DNA of 64,000 nucleotides, taken from CAWBLP01 sp963789495. GTDB taxonomy: Bacteria > Pseudomonadota > Alphaproteobacteria > Acetobacterales > Acetobacteraceae. Under the pieces are notes generated by a model that was not told the origin of the DNA, ran no database searches, and saw nothing but the letters and a program-made list of their open reading frames with translations. The position numbers were made by a program, and so were the translations under genes. Within the stretch, counting starts at the first letter, position 1. Each line of letters starts with the position of its first letter. Of the stretch, positions 17,038 through 27,062 are shown in pieces. The stretch spans positions 1-64,000 of the forward strand of contig CAWBLP010000003.1 of assembly GCA_963789495.1 (NCBI GenBank). Direction: 5' to 3'.

Positions 17038-18692
17038 GCAAACCGGTCGGCACGATTCTGGTTGTCGATGACGATGCCGCCGGGCTGTACCTGAAGTCGC
17101 ATATCCTGCATAAGGCAGGCTATCCCGTGTATCAGGCGCCGGACGGGCAAAGCGCAGTGGAATGTTGCCGCGCGACGTCGCCTGATCTGGTGCTGCTGGA
17201 CGTTCGGCTGCCGGACATCAATGGCGTCGAATTGTGCCGGCATATCAAAGCGGAATTCGCCGGCGTGGCGGTGCTGCAGACCTCCGCCGCGGTCACCAGT
17301 GGACACGACCGGGCAATGGCACTGGATGGCGGTGCCGATGCGTTCCTGGTGGAGCCGATCGAGCCGGAAGAACTGGTCGCGACCGCACGGGCGCTGTTGC
17401 GCATGCGCCAGGCCGAACAGGATCTGCGCCGGCTGAACGACACGCTCGAGCATCTGGTTGAGGAACGCACGCGCGAGGCGATTGACGCCAATCGCAAGCT
17501 CGAGATCGAGAGCGTGGAACGCCGAAAAGCAGAGGAAGCACTGTGGCATGCGCAGAAGCTGGAGGCGATCGGTCAGTTGACCGGCGGCATCGCGCATGAC
17601 TTCAACAATCTGCTCGCGGTCATTGTCGGCAGTCTGGAACTGCTGCGCGGTGCACTGGAATCGACCAAGGAACTGCCGCAGGAGAAGGTGCTTCGCATGC
17701 TGAGGGCGGCAGAAACCGCCACCGAGCGGGGCAGCAAGCTGACGCAACAGTTGCTGGCGTTCGCACGGCGCAGCACGTTGCGCGTGGAGACGGCACAGCT
17801 AAAACCGTTGTTCATTGTCAGCGAGCCGCTGTTCCGCCGTGCAATCGGCGAGTCGATCGGTTTCACTCTCAGCTTTCCTGAAGATTTGTGGCCGTGTCGG
17901 CTCGATCCGACGCAGTTCGAAGCGGCGATGCTCAATCTCCTGGTCAACGCGCGGGACGCAATGCCGGATGGCGGCACGGTGGAAATCGCCGCGAGCAATG
18001 TGTCCGTAGCGCCCTCCGACACGGCGTTGTCTGCCGAATTGCTGGCCGGGTGCTATGTCTGCGTGCAGGTGAAGGATACTGGCGTTGGCATGACGCCGGA
18101 GGTTGTGGCGCATGTATTCGAACCGTTTTTCACCACTAAGGACGTCGGCAAGGGCACCGGGCTCGGACTGAGCCAGATCTATGGATTTGTGAAACAGTCC
18201 GGCGGTCACGTTACCATCGAAACTGCTTCCGGGAGGGGCACGACGGTGCGGCTGTATCTGCCGCGCGCCGACTCCGAAGCCTCACCGCTGCAGATGAGCA
18301 GCGAGCCAGTCCACTCGGTGCGCACCGGTTCGGAAACCGTGCTGGTGGTCGAGGATAATGAGGAGGTGCGTGAACTGGCGGTGTCCATCATCCGCGAGCT
18401 GGGTTATCACGTGCTGACCGCTGCGAACGGTCCGGCCGCGCTGGATATGCTGCACAAGGACGACCGGATCGATCTGGTGTTCAGCGACGTCGTGATGCCG
18501 GGTGGCATGAGCGGCTATGAGCTGATCCGCAAGGCGCGTGCCATCCGAAGCGGATTGAAGGCGATGGTCACCTCCGGCTACACCAACACTCATCATAAGG
18601 GAGCCGAGATGTCGGACGTCCCGTTGCTGCAGAAACCATATCGCCGCGCCGAACTGGCCGAACGTCTGCGGTTTGCATTGGAACATGGCTAA
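17034..18692 (+). CDS. Receiver-HisKA-HATPase-receiver hybrid sensor kinase
   Basis: An intact 552-residue hybrid kinase. The N-terminal receiver (LVVDDDAAG; Asp in LVLLDVRLPD) is followed by a coiled coil of about 60 residues, a HisKA domain with His in GGIAHDFNNLLAVI, an HATPase (LNLLVNARDAMPDGG, DTGVGM, GTGLGLSQIYGF) and a C-terminal receiver (LVVEDNEEVREL; Asp in LVFSDVVMPGG; Lys in LLQKPYR). There is no membrane or sensor domain, so its input is probably another phosphorylated protein. Its start overlaps the previous stop (ATGA), indicating co-expression with the stressosome genes. Confidence 0.9.
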   Translation: MSKPVGTILVVDDDAAGLYLKSHILHKAGYPVYQAPDGQSAVECCRATSPDLVLLDVRLPDINGVELCRHIKAEFAGVAVLQTSAAVTSGHDRAMALDGGADAFLVEPIEPEELVATARALLRMRQAEQDLRRLNDTLEHLVEERTREAIDANRKLEIESVERRKAEEALWHAQKLEAIGQLTGGIAHDFNNLLAVIVGSLELLRGALESTKELPQEKVLRMLRAAETATERGSKLTQQLLAFARRSTLRVETAQLKPLFIVSEPLFRRAIGESIGFTLSFPEDLWPCRLDPTQFEAAMLNLLVNARDAMPDGGTVEIAASNVSVAPSDTALSAELLAGCYVCVQVKDTGVGMTPEVVAHVFEPFFTTKDVGKGTGLGLSQIYGFVKQSGGHVTIETASGRGTTVRLYLPRADSEASPLQMSSEPVHSVRTGSETVLVVEDNEEVRELAVSIIRELGYHVLTAANGPAALDMLHKDDRIDLVFSDVVMPGGMSGYELIRKARAIRSGLKAMVTSGYTNTHHKGAEMSDVPLLQKPYRRAELAERLRFALEHG

Positions 18693-18760
18693 TTTCCTGC
18701 TTGGCGGCGTGCCGGTGACGTAGTGAACTGGTTGGCTTGAACGGCCAACGGATCACGGGC

Positions 18761-20827
18761 ATGACACTGCGCATCGGCATCGATATCGGCGGCACATTCA
18801 CCGACCTGGTCTGCATCAACTCAGGCGGTCAGGTCAGGACTCATAAGACCGCGTCGACGCCGCATGACTATGGCGCTGGAATCGTCGAAGGTCTCCGTGC
18901 CCTGATCGATGATGACGGCACCGGTGTCGCCGAGGTACTGCATGGCACGACCGTCGGTTCCAACACCGTGCTCGAGGCCAAGGGCGCGCGCACCGCGCTG
19001 ATCACCACCAAGGGTTTTCGTGACATTCTGGAAATTCGCGATCTGCGGATGCCGGTGCTGTACGACCTGCACTGGACCAAGCCGCGCGCGCTGGTGGAAC
19101 GGCGCCTGCGTCTGGAGGTGACGGAGAAGCTGCGACCCGATGGCTCGGTCGCAACCCCGCTCGATCCGTCGAGCGTCGATGCGGCGATCGCCGTACTGCG
19201 AGATGAGGCGGTGCAGAGCGTGGCAATCTGCCTGCTGCACAGCTACGCGAATGCCGCGCATGAACGTGCGGTCGCGGAGCAGGTTCGTGCCGCGCTGCCG
19301 GAAATTGCCATCTCGGTCAGCAGCGACATCCTGCCGGAGATCAAGGAGTATCCGCGCACCAGCACGACGGTCATCAACGCCTATGTGCAACCGGTGGTGC
19401 GGGCCTACATCACCAGCCTCGATGCACGGCTGCGCGGGATGGGCATCGAGGCCGGCCTGCAACTGATGCAGTCGAACGGTGGCCTGGCGTCGGCGGAATT
19501 TGCTGCCGCCGCCCCCGCGCACATCATCGAAAGCGGCCCGGCGGCCGGCGTGGTGGGTGGAGCGGCCCTGGCGCGGCGGTTGCAGGAGCCGCGTCTGATC
19601 ACTTTCGACATGGGCGGCACCACCGCCAAGGCCGGCCTCGTGGAACACGGCGAGGTGCTGCGCAGCGAAGCCATCGAGGTCGGCGGCGGCGTGATGGTCG
19701 GCTCCCGCCTACTGGTCGGAGCGGGCTACATGCTGAAGCTGCCGGCGATCGACCTGGCGGAGGTGGGCGCGGGGGGCGGCTCGATTTGCCGGCTTGACGC
19801 GGCGGGTGCGCCGAAGGTGGGACCGGACAGTGCCGGCGCCGATCCGGGGCCGGTCTGCTATGGCCGCGGCGGCATTGCGCCGACCATCACCGACTGCAAT
19901 CTGGCGTTGGGGTATCTGGACCCGGGCGGGCTGGTGGGCGGTGCGCTTCGACTGGATCTCGATGCCGCGCGGACCGCGATCGCCCGTGACCTGGCAGAGC
20001 CGATGGGCTGCTCGATCGAGCAAGCCGCGTTCGGCATGCTGCGCCTGGCGTCTGCCACCATGATGCGGGCGATCCGTGCGGTGTCGGTGGAGCGCGGACG
20101 CGACCCGCGGCACTTCACGCTGCTCGCCTTTGGCGGCAACGGCCCGTTATTTGCCGCCGGCATCGCCGCGGAGCTTGGCATCGCCCGCGTGATCGTGCCG
20201 CCCATGCCCGGCCTGTTCAGTGCGTTCGGTCTGCTGGTGGCGGATGCGGAGCACCATGCCACGCGCAGCCTGCGCACGCGGTTGGATACCGCCGATCCCG
20301 CGCAACTCGGCGCCGTGCTGGCGGAGCTGGCGGCGTCCGGCGCCGAACGCATGACCCGCGACGGTTTCCCCGCCGCCCGGCAGCAGTTCCGCCGCGCCGC
20401 CTTCGCCCGCTATGTGGGTCAGTCGAGCGAGATCGAGGTGCCGCTGCCGGATGGCGAGATTTCCACCTGGCTCGCCAGCGTCCCCGTGCTCTTCGGTGAC
20501 GCCCATGAGACGACCTATGGGTTTCGTGCACCGGACCAGGAGCCGGTGGAATTGACCGGTCTCACCGTGATCGCGCGGGGATTGCCGGAGCAGCCGCGGT
20601 TGCCGGATCGCATCCCGCCGGCCGCCGCCACGGTGCCGTCAAGCCGGCACGCGTGGTTTCCGGACCTCGGCTGGATCGAAACCCCGGTGGTCGATCGGGC
20701 CGAGCTGGCGCGGGCAGCGCGGCGGGGACCGTTGATCATTCAGGAGTATGACGCGACCTGCCTGGTCCCCCAGCAGGCCGAGGCCATGGTCGACTCGTTC
20801 GGCAACATCACTGTGACGCTGCGCTGA
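18761..20827 (+). CDS. hyuA: Hydantoinase A / 5-oxoprolinase alpha subunit
   Basis: A 688-residue HyuA subunit of the ASKHA fold. The N-terminal ATP motif is RIGIDIGGTFTDLV, the second phosphate motif is TFDMGGTTAKAGL near residue 290, and ALLAFGGNGP-like glycine loops occur (TLLAFGGNGPLFAAG). The start at 18761 gives MTLRIGIDIGG. The product would pair with the HyuB encoded at 9838-11601 for ATP-dependent ring opening of an oxoproline- or hydantoin-like substrate. The gene follows the signalling block by 68 bases and converges with the solute-binding protein gene. Confidence 0.9.
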   Translation: MTLRIGIDIGGTFTDLVCINSGGQVRTHKTASTPHDYGAGIVEGLRALIDDDGTGVAEVLHGTTVGSNTVLEAKGARTALITTKGFRDILEIRDLRMPVLYDLHWTKPRALVERRLRLEVTEKLRPDGSVATPLDPSSVDAAIAVLRDEAVQSVAICLLHSYANAAHERAVAEQVRAALPEIAISVSSDILPEIKEYPRTSTTVINAYVQPVVRAYITSLDARLRGMGIEAGLQLMQSNGGLASAEFAAAAPAHIIESGPAAGVVGGAALARRLQEPRLITFDMGGTTAKAGLVEHGEVLRSEAIEVGGGVMVGSRLLVGAGYMLKLPAIDLAEVGAGGGSICRLDAAGAPKVGPDSAGADPGPVCYGRGGIAPTITDCNLALGYLDPGGLVGGALRLDLDAARTAIARDLAEPMGCSIEQAAFGMLRLASATMMRAIRAVSVERGRDPRHFTLLAFGGNGPLFAAGIAAELGIARVIVPPMPGLFSAFGLLVADAEHHATRSLRTRLDTADPAQLGAVLAELAASGAERMTRDGFPAARQQFRRAAFARYVGQSSEIEVPLPDGEISTWLASVPVLFGDAHETTYGFRAPDQEPVELTGLTVIARGLPEQPRLPDRIPPAAATVPSSRHAWFPDLGWIETPVVDRAELARAARRGPLIIQEYDATCLVPQQAEAMVDSFGNITVTLR

Positions 20828-20846
20828 ACGACGGTCGCCGGAACGG

Positions 20847-22361
20847 TTACGGGGCAGGCGCCATCGCCAGCCCCTGCAGCCGGATCAACCCGTCCGGCAC
20901 CTGCTGGAATCCGGTCAGCGTCTTTTTCATGCCGACGATGTTCTTGCCGGTCCACAGATAGACCAGCGGCAGGTCCTTGCGCTCCTGCGCCCAGACCTTG
21001 GCGTAAAACCCGCGGCGCTGGTCAATCGTGGCGACCGTCCGCGCCTCGTCCAGCGCCTTGTCCACGTCGGGATTGCTGTAGTGCCCGTAGTTGAACGTGC
21101 CGCCGGTGTGCAGCATCTGCCACATATTGCCATCCGGATCGGCGCGCCCGGACCAGCCGATCAGATAGGCCTGGAAGTCGCCGGCATAGGCCGCCTGCAG
21201 GGATGACGCGAATTCCATCGCCTTGAGCTTCACGTCGAACCCGGCCTCACGCTCCATCGACTGCACCACCTCGCCGACCTGCTGGATGTCGGAGCCATTG
21301 GTCAGGCTGAGCGTCACCGGCACCGGGATCGTCACACCGGCCTGTTTCAGCAGTGCCATTGCCTTGGCCGGGTCGCGTGCGGGCGGCTTGAGGTCCTGAA
21401 AATAGAACGGCGAGCTTGCCGGGTTGGCCTGCACGGTCGGCGCATACATGCCGTTATAGACCACCTGGATCAGCGCCTGCCGATCCAGCCCGAGTTCGAA
21501 CGCCTGGCGCACCAGCGCATTCTTGCCGATGCTGGTGTTCTGTGCCGGACCACTATCGGTGTTGATAGTGATGCCGGTATAGGCCAGCAAATCGCCGATC
21601 GCGATCGCCAGCTTGGGGTCCTTGCGCACCGCCGGCACGTCGGTGGGCAGGATGTATTCCACGATATCCAATGCGCCCGCCTGCAGGTTGGCCAGTCGCA
21701 CCGCGGAATTCGGGTTCGGTAGATACACCACTTCGTCGAAATGGATCGCCTTGGCATTCCAGTAGCCGGGAAACCGTTTCAAGACGATGCGGTCCTGCGC
21801 CACCCTTCGATCGAAGCTGAACGGACCGGCGCAGACCGGGTGCAGGCCGAACTTCTCGCCGGCCGCCTCCGTCGCCTTGGGCGAGATCATGATTCCGGCG
21901 CGGTCCGTCAACTGTGCCAGAAGCTGCGACGCCGGTGCCTTGAGGGACAATTGCACGGTCAGCGGATCAATGATCTCGATACTGTCGACCGAATTCACCT
22001 CGCCGCGTCGCATGCTGCCTTTCGCGGTAAGGTCGCGGGTCAACTTGTACTTGACCGCCTCGGCATCGAGTTTCTCGCCGTCCTGGAACTGCACGCCGTC
22101 CCGCAGATGGATGACAAGATGCGTCGGGTCCTTCCACTCATAGCCGGTGGCGAGTTGTGGGACGATGTTCAGTTTCGCGTCGATATCGAACAGCTTGTCG
22201 CACATGCCGGCAAACACGATGCGACCGACATAGGAGGAGCCGAGCGTCGGATCGAGCAGGTCCGGGTCCTCACGCAGGCCGACATGCAGGGTTCTGTCCT
22301 GGGCCATGGCCTGCGTGGCAAGGGAGAGCGCGCAGACGGCGGCAAGCGCAAGGCGACGCAT
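20847..22361 (-). CDS. ABC transporter substrate-binding protein, SBP family 5
   Basis: A 504-residue periplasmic solute-binding protein of the peptide/opine/nickel type (SBP_bac_5). A Sec signal peptide MRRLALAAVCALSLATQAMAQ ends at AMA-Q, and the mature part begins DRTLHVGLREDPDLLDPT. GGAG lies eight bases before ATG 22361. Family motifs include HLRDGVQFQDGEKLDAEAV and the C-terminal DLPLVYLW. No permease or ATPase genes are in the window, so the rest of the transporter must be elsewhere. It may feed substrates to the DUF1028 or hydantoinase products (inference from proximity). Confidence 0.9.
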   Translation of the reverse strand: MRRLALAAVCALSLATQAMAQDRTLHVGLREDPDLLDPTLGSSYVGRIVFAGMCDKLFDIDAKLNIVPQLATGYEWKDPTHLVIHLRDGVQFQDGEKLDAEAVKYKLTRDLTAKGSMRRGEVNSVDSIEIIDPLTVQLSLKAPASQLLAQLTDRAGIMISPKATEAAGEKFGLHPVCAGPFSFDRRVAQDRIVLKRFPGYWNAKAIHFDEVVYLPNPNSAVRLANLQAGALDIVEYILPTDVPAVRKDPKLAIAIGDLLAYTGITINTDSGPAQNTSIGKNALVRQAFELGLDRQALIQVVYNGMYAPTVQANPASSPFYFQDLKPPARDPAKAMALLKQAGVTIPVPVTLSLTNGSDIQQVGEVVQSMEREAGFDVKLKAMEFASSLQAAYAGDFQAYLIGWSGRADPDGNMWQMLHTGGTFNYGHYSNPDVDKALDEARTVATIDQRRGFYAKVWAQERKDLPLVYLWTGKNIVGMKKTLTGFQQVPDGLIRLQGLAMAPAP

Positions 22362-22417
22362 TGGGGTTTCTCCGCAGTATTGGCGACGCATACCATGTGC
22401 GGCGCGGGTCGTCAGCG

Positions 22418-23125
22418 TCATGCCGGCGGGATGCGGTCCCGCGCGATGGCAGCATCGATCACCGCTCGATCCAGTGTACCCCACTCGCTGTCGTGTCCCG
22501 GCAGGAAACGCCGGAACATGGCGAAGCGCTCCAGGCTGACCTGGTAGAGGCGACGCAGTTCGCGCAGCGGGTCCGGATGATCGTCTGCCCTGATGTCGAG
22601 GTCGGGATAGGGATCGCGCGTGCAAATCTTCAGCCCGGCGGACTGTTTGCCGCGTTTGTCGCCGCCGGCTGTTTCCCCGGCTTCCAACGCGGCAAGCAGT
22701 CGTTCCGCCAACGGTCCGCGCGCGGCGAGGTAGGCCTCCAGCGTGCGATGCACCGTTTGTGGTCCGGCCAGCATGTTGCCGGCGACCGAGACGTCCTGGC
22801 CATGCACATGGCCCGACCAGGTGACGCAGTCGGGGCCGGTGTGCTGGGCGATGCGGCCCGCGGCATCGATGATGTGGAACTGGCGCTGCGCCGCGCCGGG
22901 ATCGGGACCGACCAGCGATGTCAGGACCTGTTCGGGTGACTCGCCTTCTCGCAGGCGCGGCATGGCCTGCACGGCATACATGGGATTGACCAGCGCCTGG
23001 GTGGACAGCGCGGCGACCCCGCCCTCGACATGGATGCACATCGCGCCGACGGCGAAGAAGCGTGAGGCAACGGCGGCGCCGAGTGCGCCGGTCGCGGCAT
23101 CGCGTACCAGGATCGACCAGGTCAT
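22418..23125 (-). CDS. DUF1028 domain protein (Ntn-hydrolase-like)
   Basis: A 235-residue DUF1028 protein. It begins MTWSILVRDAATGALG, and family motifs include GAAVASRFFAVGAMC, QHTGPDC and VSVAGNMLAG. A C-terminal extension contains DPYPDLDIRADDHPDPLRELRRLY. DUF1028 proteins are thought to be Ntn-type hydrolases of small peptides or amides and often sit beside amino-acid catabolism genes. The ATG overlaps the TGA of the SGNH gene upstream (ATGA). Chosen start 23125. Confidence 0.85.
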   Translation of the reverse strand: MTWSILVRDAATGALGAAVASRFFAVGAMCIHVEGGVAALSTQALVNPMYAVQAMPRLREGESPEQVLTSLVGPDPGAAQRQFHIIDAAGRIAQHTGPDCVTWSGHVHGQDVSVAGNMLAGPQTVHRTLEAYLAARGPLAERLLAALEAGETAGGDKRGKQSAGLKICTRDPYPDLDIRADDHPDPLRELRRLYQVSLERFAMFRRFLPGHDSEWGTLDRAVIDAAIARDRIPPA

Positions 23126-23910
23126 TGCAAAGCGGCTCCATTGAGCACGAAGCGGGCGAGGGTCGCGCCAAGGCAGGTGTTCAACAGGGCGATCGTTTTT
23201 TCCCGGTCCGGCTTGCGGGTGCGTTCCAGGTCGATACGGCCTTCGCTCGCCCAACTGCGCATCAGCTCGAAGCGATGGAACAGCACCACGCCTGGGATCA
23301 CGGCGACCTGCTGCATGACGGTCTCGTAGGGGTCGAGATCGGCATTGGCGCGCAGAAAGCGACTGAACTGGGAATCGACCAGGACCAGGTCGGCGCCGGC
23401 CTGCTGCACCTGCTCGATCCCCTCCTGCAGCACCGTCAGCAGGCTGTCCGGGCGCAGGCCACGCACTGCCTCAACCGTGCCGGTCTGCCACAGGACGAGG
23501 TGGTAGGTCTGGTGCTTCAGGGCTTCCTGCAGCAGCGGCAGCATCGCCTCCGCGGTCAACCCGCGACCGCCTTGGACCGTCAGCTCCACGGTGATGCCGG
23601 CGAGGGCGGTGCGCAGGCTTTCCGCCATCCGGTAGGGAAACGACGCGCCCGGTGCCGTGCCGCCGGCGGTATGGCCTTGCTCGCCAACCGTGGTGGCGGA
23701 GCCGATGGCCAATACATTCAACGGCCCGCCGGCGGCGATCGCCGCAGCAACACGGGTCAGCGGCTCATCCGGGGCGCTGAGATCTTCCGGTGCCGCGCAG
23801 TCGTGCGGCACCATGACGGTGTACGCCTGCACCGAGGCCGCATAGGCGAGCATCGCAACCAGGAGGGCCGCAAGGCGGACCCAACGAGCCTGACGCAGCA
23901 TTGGTTTCAT
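23122..23910 (-). CDS. SGNH/GDSL-family secreted hydrolase
   Basis: A 262-residue protein with a signal peptide (MKPMLRQARWVRLAALLVAM...) and the SGNH block I pattern AIGSATTVGEQG, where a GSAT replaces the usual GDS. The GGRGLTAEAML segment is likely block II and LVLWQTGTVEAV block III (Asn position replaced). The C-terminal His block is not obvious. This suggests an esterase-fold protein acting on a periplasmic or surface glycan. Its start overlaps the OpgC stop by four bases, so the two are coupled and probably work together on glycan acylation. Confidence 0.7.
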   Translation of the reverse strand: MKPMLRQARWVRLAALLVAMLAYAASVQAYTVMVPHDCAAPEDLSAPDEPLTRVAAAIAAGGPLNVLAIGSATTVGEQGHTAGGTAPGASFPYRMAESLRTALAGITVELTVQGGRGLTAEAMLPLLQEALKHQTYHLVLWQTGTVEAVRGLRPDSLLTVLQEGIEQVQQAGADLVLVDSQFSRFLRANADLDPYETVMQQVAVIPGVVLFHRFELMRSWASEGRIDLERTRKPDREKTIALLNTCLGATLARFVLNGAALQ

Positions 23911-25061
23911 CTCGTATCCGTCCCTGCGGCGAGGGGCAAGGCAACAGGATGCGGCGCTGCAACGACGCGTCCCTTGCCGCGGTACCAGGCCGCCATGGCC
24001 CCGACCGCGATCATGGCGCACGCGCCGGACAGGTTCACGCCGAACTGCATCATCGCGCCATCGTCGTATTCCAATCCAAGCCGGGCAATAAAGCCGAAGA
24101 ATATCCCGGAACAGAACACCGGCAAGGAGTTCTGACCCAGCAACACCAGCGGGGCTGCCGGGCGCGATCGCAGCCAGGCAGCGTTGAACGGGATCAGGCG
24201 CACGCCAAGCCAGGTCAGTGACAGGATAGACATCAGGCGAAACGGATGCAGGCCAGTCTTGTCCTCGGTAATCACGAAGCGGATCACCGCATGCGGCATC
24301 TGCGCCAGGATGCGCGGGTGGGTGTCGATCACCCATATCACCGTCACCCCCGCGATCAGGATCAGCGCGGATACGATGTCGAACAGCCAGCGCGGGCGTG
24401 GCAGAGGCGGCGGCGCGTAGGCCAGGACGGCGCCGATCATGAACAGGAACTGCCAGGCGAACGGGTTGAAATACCAGTCCTCGCCGGTCCAGCCCGCCAG
24501 GTTCAGACCGGTGACACGAACCACCGCATAAAGTGCGAAAGAAGCGCAGAGCAGAAGTTTGGGCCAGCGCAGCAACGGCAGCGCCAGCGCGAAAATCAGC
24601 AGCAGCATCACGTAAAGCGGCAGGATGTTCAGCAAATTCGGCTGAAACCGCAGCAGCAGCGCCTCCAACATGGCGCGATAGGGCGCGTCGGCCAGCACGT
24701 CCAGCTTGGCCTCGTCCAGGTAATAGGCGCGGTCCAGCAGTGTCGCGGAATACGCCACCTGCGCGGTAAACACGACGAACAGGAAGATATGAGCGATGTA
24801 CAGGGTCCATGCGCGCCGCAGCGTATCCGCTCCGGCGTAGAGATAGCCCTGCCGATCCATCGTCCGCCCGTAGGCCAGGCCGCCGCCGTAACCGGCGAGC
24901 AGGACGAACACCTCGGTGGCGTCGCACATGGTGAAGTTCTGCAGCGTGTAATGTGCCAGCACGTCGCCTGGCACGTGGTCGGTGAAAATCCACCACAAAG
25001 CGAGGCCGCGGAAGAAATCGACCCGAAGATCCCGCCTGCCACCACTGCGAACAAGCTGCAT
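23907..25061 (-). CDS. opgC: OpgC-family membrane acyltransferase
   Basis: A 384-residue multi-spanning protein starting MQLVRSGGRRDLRVDFFRGLALW, the OpgC signature of a catalytic Asp/Arg start (RVDFFRGLALWWIF). Around ten hydrophobic segments follow, with DATEVFVLLAGYGGGLAYG in the first third. OpgC adds succinyl groups to osmoregulated periplasmic glucans. The paralog's substrate here is not proven. The gene sits directly after flhG on the same strand and before the SGNH gene. Upstream residues in the same frame belong to flhG. Confidence 0.85.
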   Translation of the reverse strand: MQLVRSGGRRDLRVDFFRGLALWWIFTDHVPGDVLAHYTLQNFTMCDATEVFVLLAGYGGGLAYGRTMDRQGYLYAGADTLRRAWTLYIAHIFLFVVFTAQVAYSATLLDRAYYLDEAKLDVLADAPYRAMLEALLLRFQPNLLNILPLYVMLLLIFALALPLLRWPKLLLCASFALYAVVRVTGLNLAGWTGEDWYFNPFAWQFLFMIGAVLAYAPPPLPRPRWLFDIVSALILIAGVTVIWVIDTHPRILAQMPHAVIRFVITEDKTGLHPFRLMSILSLTWLGVRLIPFNAAWLRSRPAAPLVLLGQNSLPVFCSGIFFGFIARLGLEYDDGAMMQFGVNLSGACAMIAVGAMAAWYRGKGRVVAAPHPVALPLAAGTDTR

Positions 25062-25132
25062 GCCAACTCCTCCGCTGCCTAGTGTGGGCGAACAGCCGGG
25101 CGGAAGGGAACCAGCCAACGCGTAGCGACGCG

Positions 25133-25897
25133 TTACATCGTCAGGGCGCGGGCGGTCGGCTTCAGCGTCCAGTGCAGCCGGGCAACCGGGGTGGCGGATG
25201 AGCAGCAGCGACTGACGGCGGATCGCGTCCTTGACCCGTTCGTCGCGGCGGATCACGCCCATCAGCGGCGGATTACGCCGCAGGAACGTCGTGCAGGCGC
25301 GGTGCAGTGCGGCATAGGTACGCTCGCCGGAACTTCGGCTTGCCGCCTGGTTGACCACCACACAGGCGGCGCCATCGGCGCGGTCGGCCGCGTGCAGCTT
25401 GAGCACGGCGTAGGCGTCGGTGAGGCTGGTGGGCTCGTCGGTGGCGAGGACCAGCAGACAGGTCAGCGAAGGCGGCCATGCGGCGCACCGCTGGTTCGAC
25501 GCCGGCGCCCAGATCGAGCAGCACGAGATCATAATCCCGCGCCGCTTCCCGGAGCGCGGCAAGGGCATGCTCAAGGGCGGTCGGTATCGAGACCGGCCAG
25601 CGCGCCGGAGCCGGACCGGCCAGCGAGAATGTCAAAGCCGCCTTCCGGGTGATGCAGCGCCGTCTCGGCCACCGTCCTGCGGCCGGCCAGGACGCTGGCC
25701 AGGTCGAATTCGGGTGTCAGGCCCAGCTGTACATCCACATTGGCCAGCCCCAGATCGGCGTCGAACAACAGGACGCGGCGACCGAGGCGCGCCAGCGCAT
25801 GGGCCAGCGTGATTGCGAACCAGGTCTTGCCGACGCCTCCCTTGCCGGAGGCTACGGCGATGACGCGACCCGCACGCGGCGGGACGGCGGTGCTCAT
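25133..25897 (-). pseudogene. flhG: FlhG/FleN MinD-like ATPase (frameshifted)
   Basis: A ParA/MinD ATPase that sets flagellar number and position. The deviant Walker A is VASGKGGVGKTW near residue 18, followed by LLFDADLGLANVDVQLGL and, after a shift, LVLLDLGAGVEPAVRRMA and LVLATDEPTSLTDAYAVLK. Repair of three single-base shifts, near 25570, 25460 and 25160, gives one chain ending at TAA (25133-25135). Without repair the last frame runs into opgC. ATG 25897 overlaps the flhF stop (ATGA). Confidence 0.8.
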
Positions 25898-26788
25898 GCG
25901 CGGGCACTCCGGGTCTGTAACAGACGATCGGCGAGATTGGCGGGGGTCAGCGGGATCAATCCGTCGGCTGCCCCGGGGCCGATTCCGGCCTCGGTCAGTG
26001 CGAGGCGGCCGTCCAACACGCGCCGCCAGGATGCCGCCCAGCCGCGGGGAGAGGTCCAGGCGGGTGGCAACCAAAAGCGTCGCTCCTTGTTCGGCGTAGG
26101 CGCTCGCGAGTTCGCTGGCCTCACCAGGATCGAGACCGGCCGGCAGGACCAGGGCGATGATCGCATTTGCCGTGGCGGCAAGTGCCGCCAGTTCCTCCGC
26201 CTGGGTCGGGTCGAACGGATCGCTCCCCGGGGCGTCGATGAACACCGGCGTTGCGTTCTGCCGGCGGATCAGTGCTCTGCCGAGCGCTGCCGGCTGACTG
26301 GCCACGATCAGATTAACCCCCAGCAGCCTGGTGAAGGCCGCCAGTTGCTCGATCGCGCCGGCGCGTTTGCCATCGGCGGTGATGCACCATCGGAGCGAGC
26401 CCCGCCATGACAAGGCGGGTGGTCAGACGAGCCACGGTCAGGGTTTTGCCTGCGCCGGGAGGTCCGACCAGGAGGAGCGGCGATCGCCTGGGTCGAGCGG
26501 CAGCGTGCGAAGGAGACGGCCTTGACCAGAGCGGCGTCGAGCGGACCGGCTTGCAGCGACGCATGCAAGGCTGTCGGCACCGCGTGGAACCGAAACGCCG
26601 CAAGGCGCGCCGGATCCGGTGCGCGGCAGTGGGGTCGGTAGTGGTCTCCGGCTCCAGCGCGGCGGTGATCTCCACCCCGTCGCCGACCGGCGCGTCGCCA
26701 GGATCAGCGCGTCGCTGCCCGAGCTCGGCCCGCAGCCTGTGCCATGGCCTGCGCCATGCCGGGGGCGCGGTAACAGCTTCAGGCGCAC
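25894..26788 (-). pseudogene. flhF: FlhF SRP-type GTPase (frameshifted)
   Basis: FlhF directs the site of flagellar assembly as a polar GTPase. Fragments in three frames assemble in order: a GTG start with RLKLL, ELGSDALILATRR, DGVEITAALEPE, the P-loop LLLVGPPGAGKTLTVARL, ITADGKRAGAIEQLAAFTRLLGV, VFIDAPGSDPFDP and LVATRLDLSPRLGGIL, ending at LLQTRSARA. Five or more single-base shifts occur. The length after repair is about 295 residues, short for FlhF but typical of alphaproteobacterial forms with a reduced N-domain. Confidence 0.8.
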
Positions 26789-27062
26789 GGGCGGCGTGTC
26801 GCCTGCTGGGCGCCAATCGAGGGCGGCAGGGTGAGGAGGTTTCAGCGGCCGCGCCGCAGGAGGGCAGGTTCCCCCGGCGCTTGGGTTGATGCGGGTGAGG
26901 CGGGGAGCGGTGGTCCGCCAGATCCGATCGGGGCGGTGCCGGAGCAGCCCGTCGGATCGACCGCAGATGCGACGCCAGCCGGACCCAAGGGAGCGCCTCA
27001 ACCGAAGGCAAGGCTACACCGCCAAGCGGACCCAAGGGCATGGGAACGCGGTGCACGCTCAT
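26789..27062 (-). other. Unresolved interval between flhA and flhF
   Basis: A 270-base interval. One frame starts ATG at 27062, overlapping the flhA stop, with MSVHRVPMPLGPLGGVALPS, and would encode a small proline-rich protein. It then runs into flhF out of frame, and the region probably contains extra bases like its neighbours. I do not recognise a family. Confidence 0.3.

Noticed and set aside
25081..25574. N-terminal extension of OpgC
   Set aside because: The residues are the C-terminal part of FlhG read in the OpgC frame after an insertion; OpgC proper begins at 25061.
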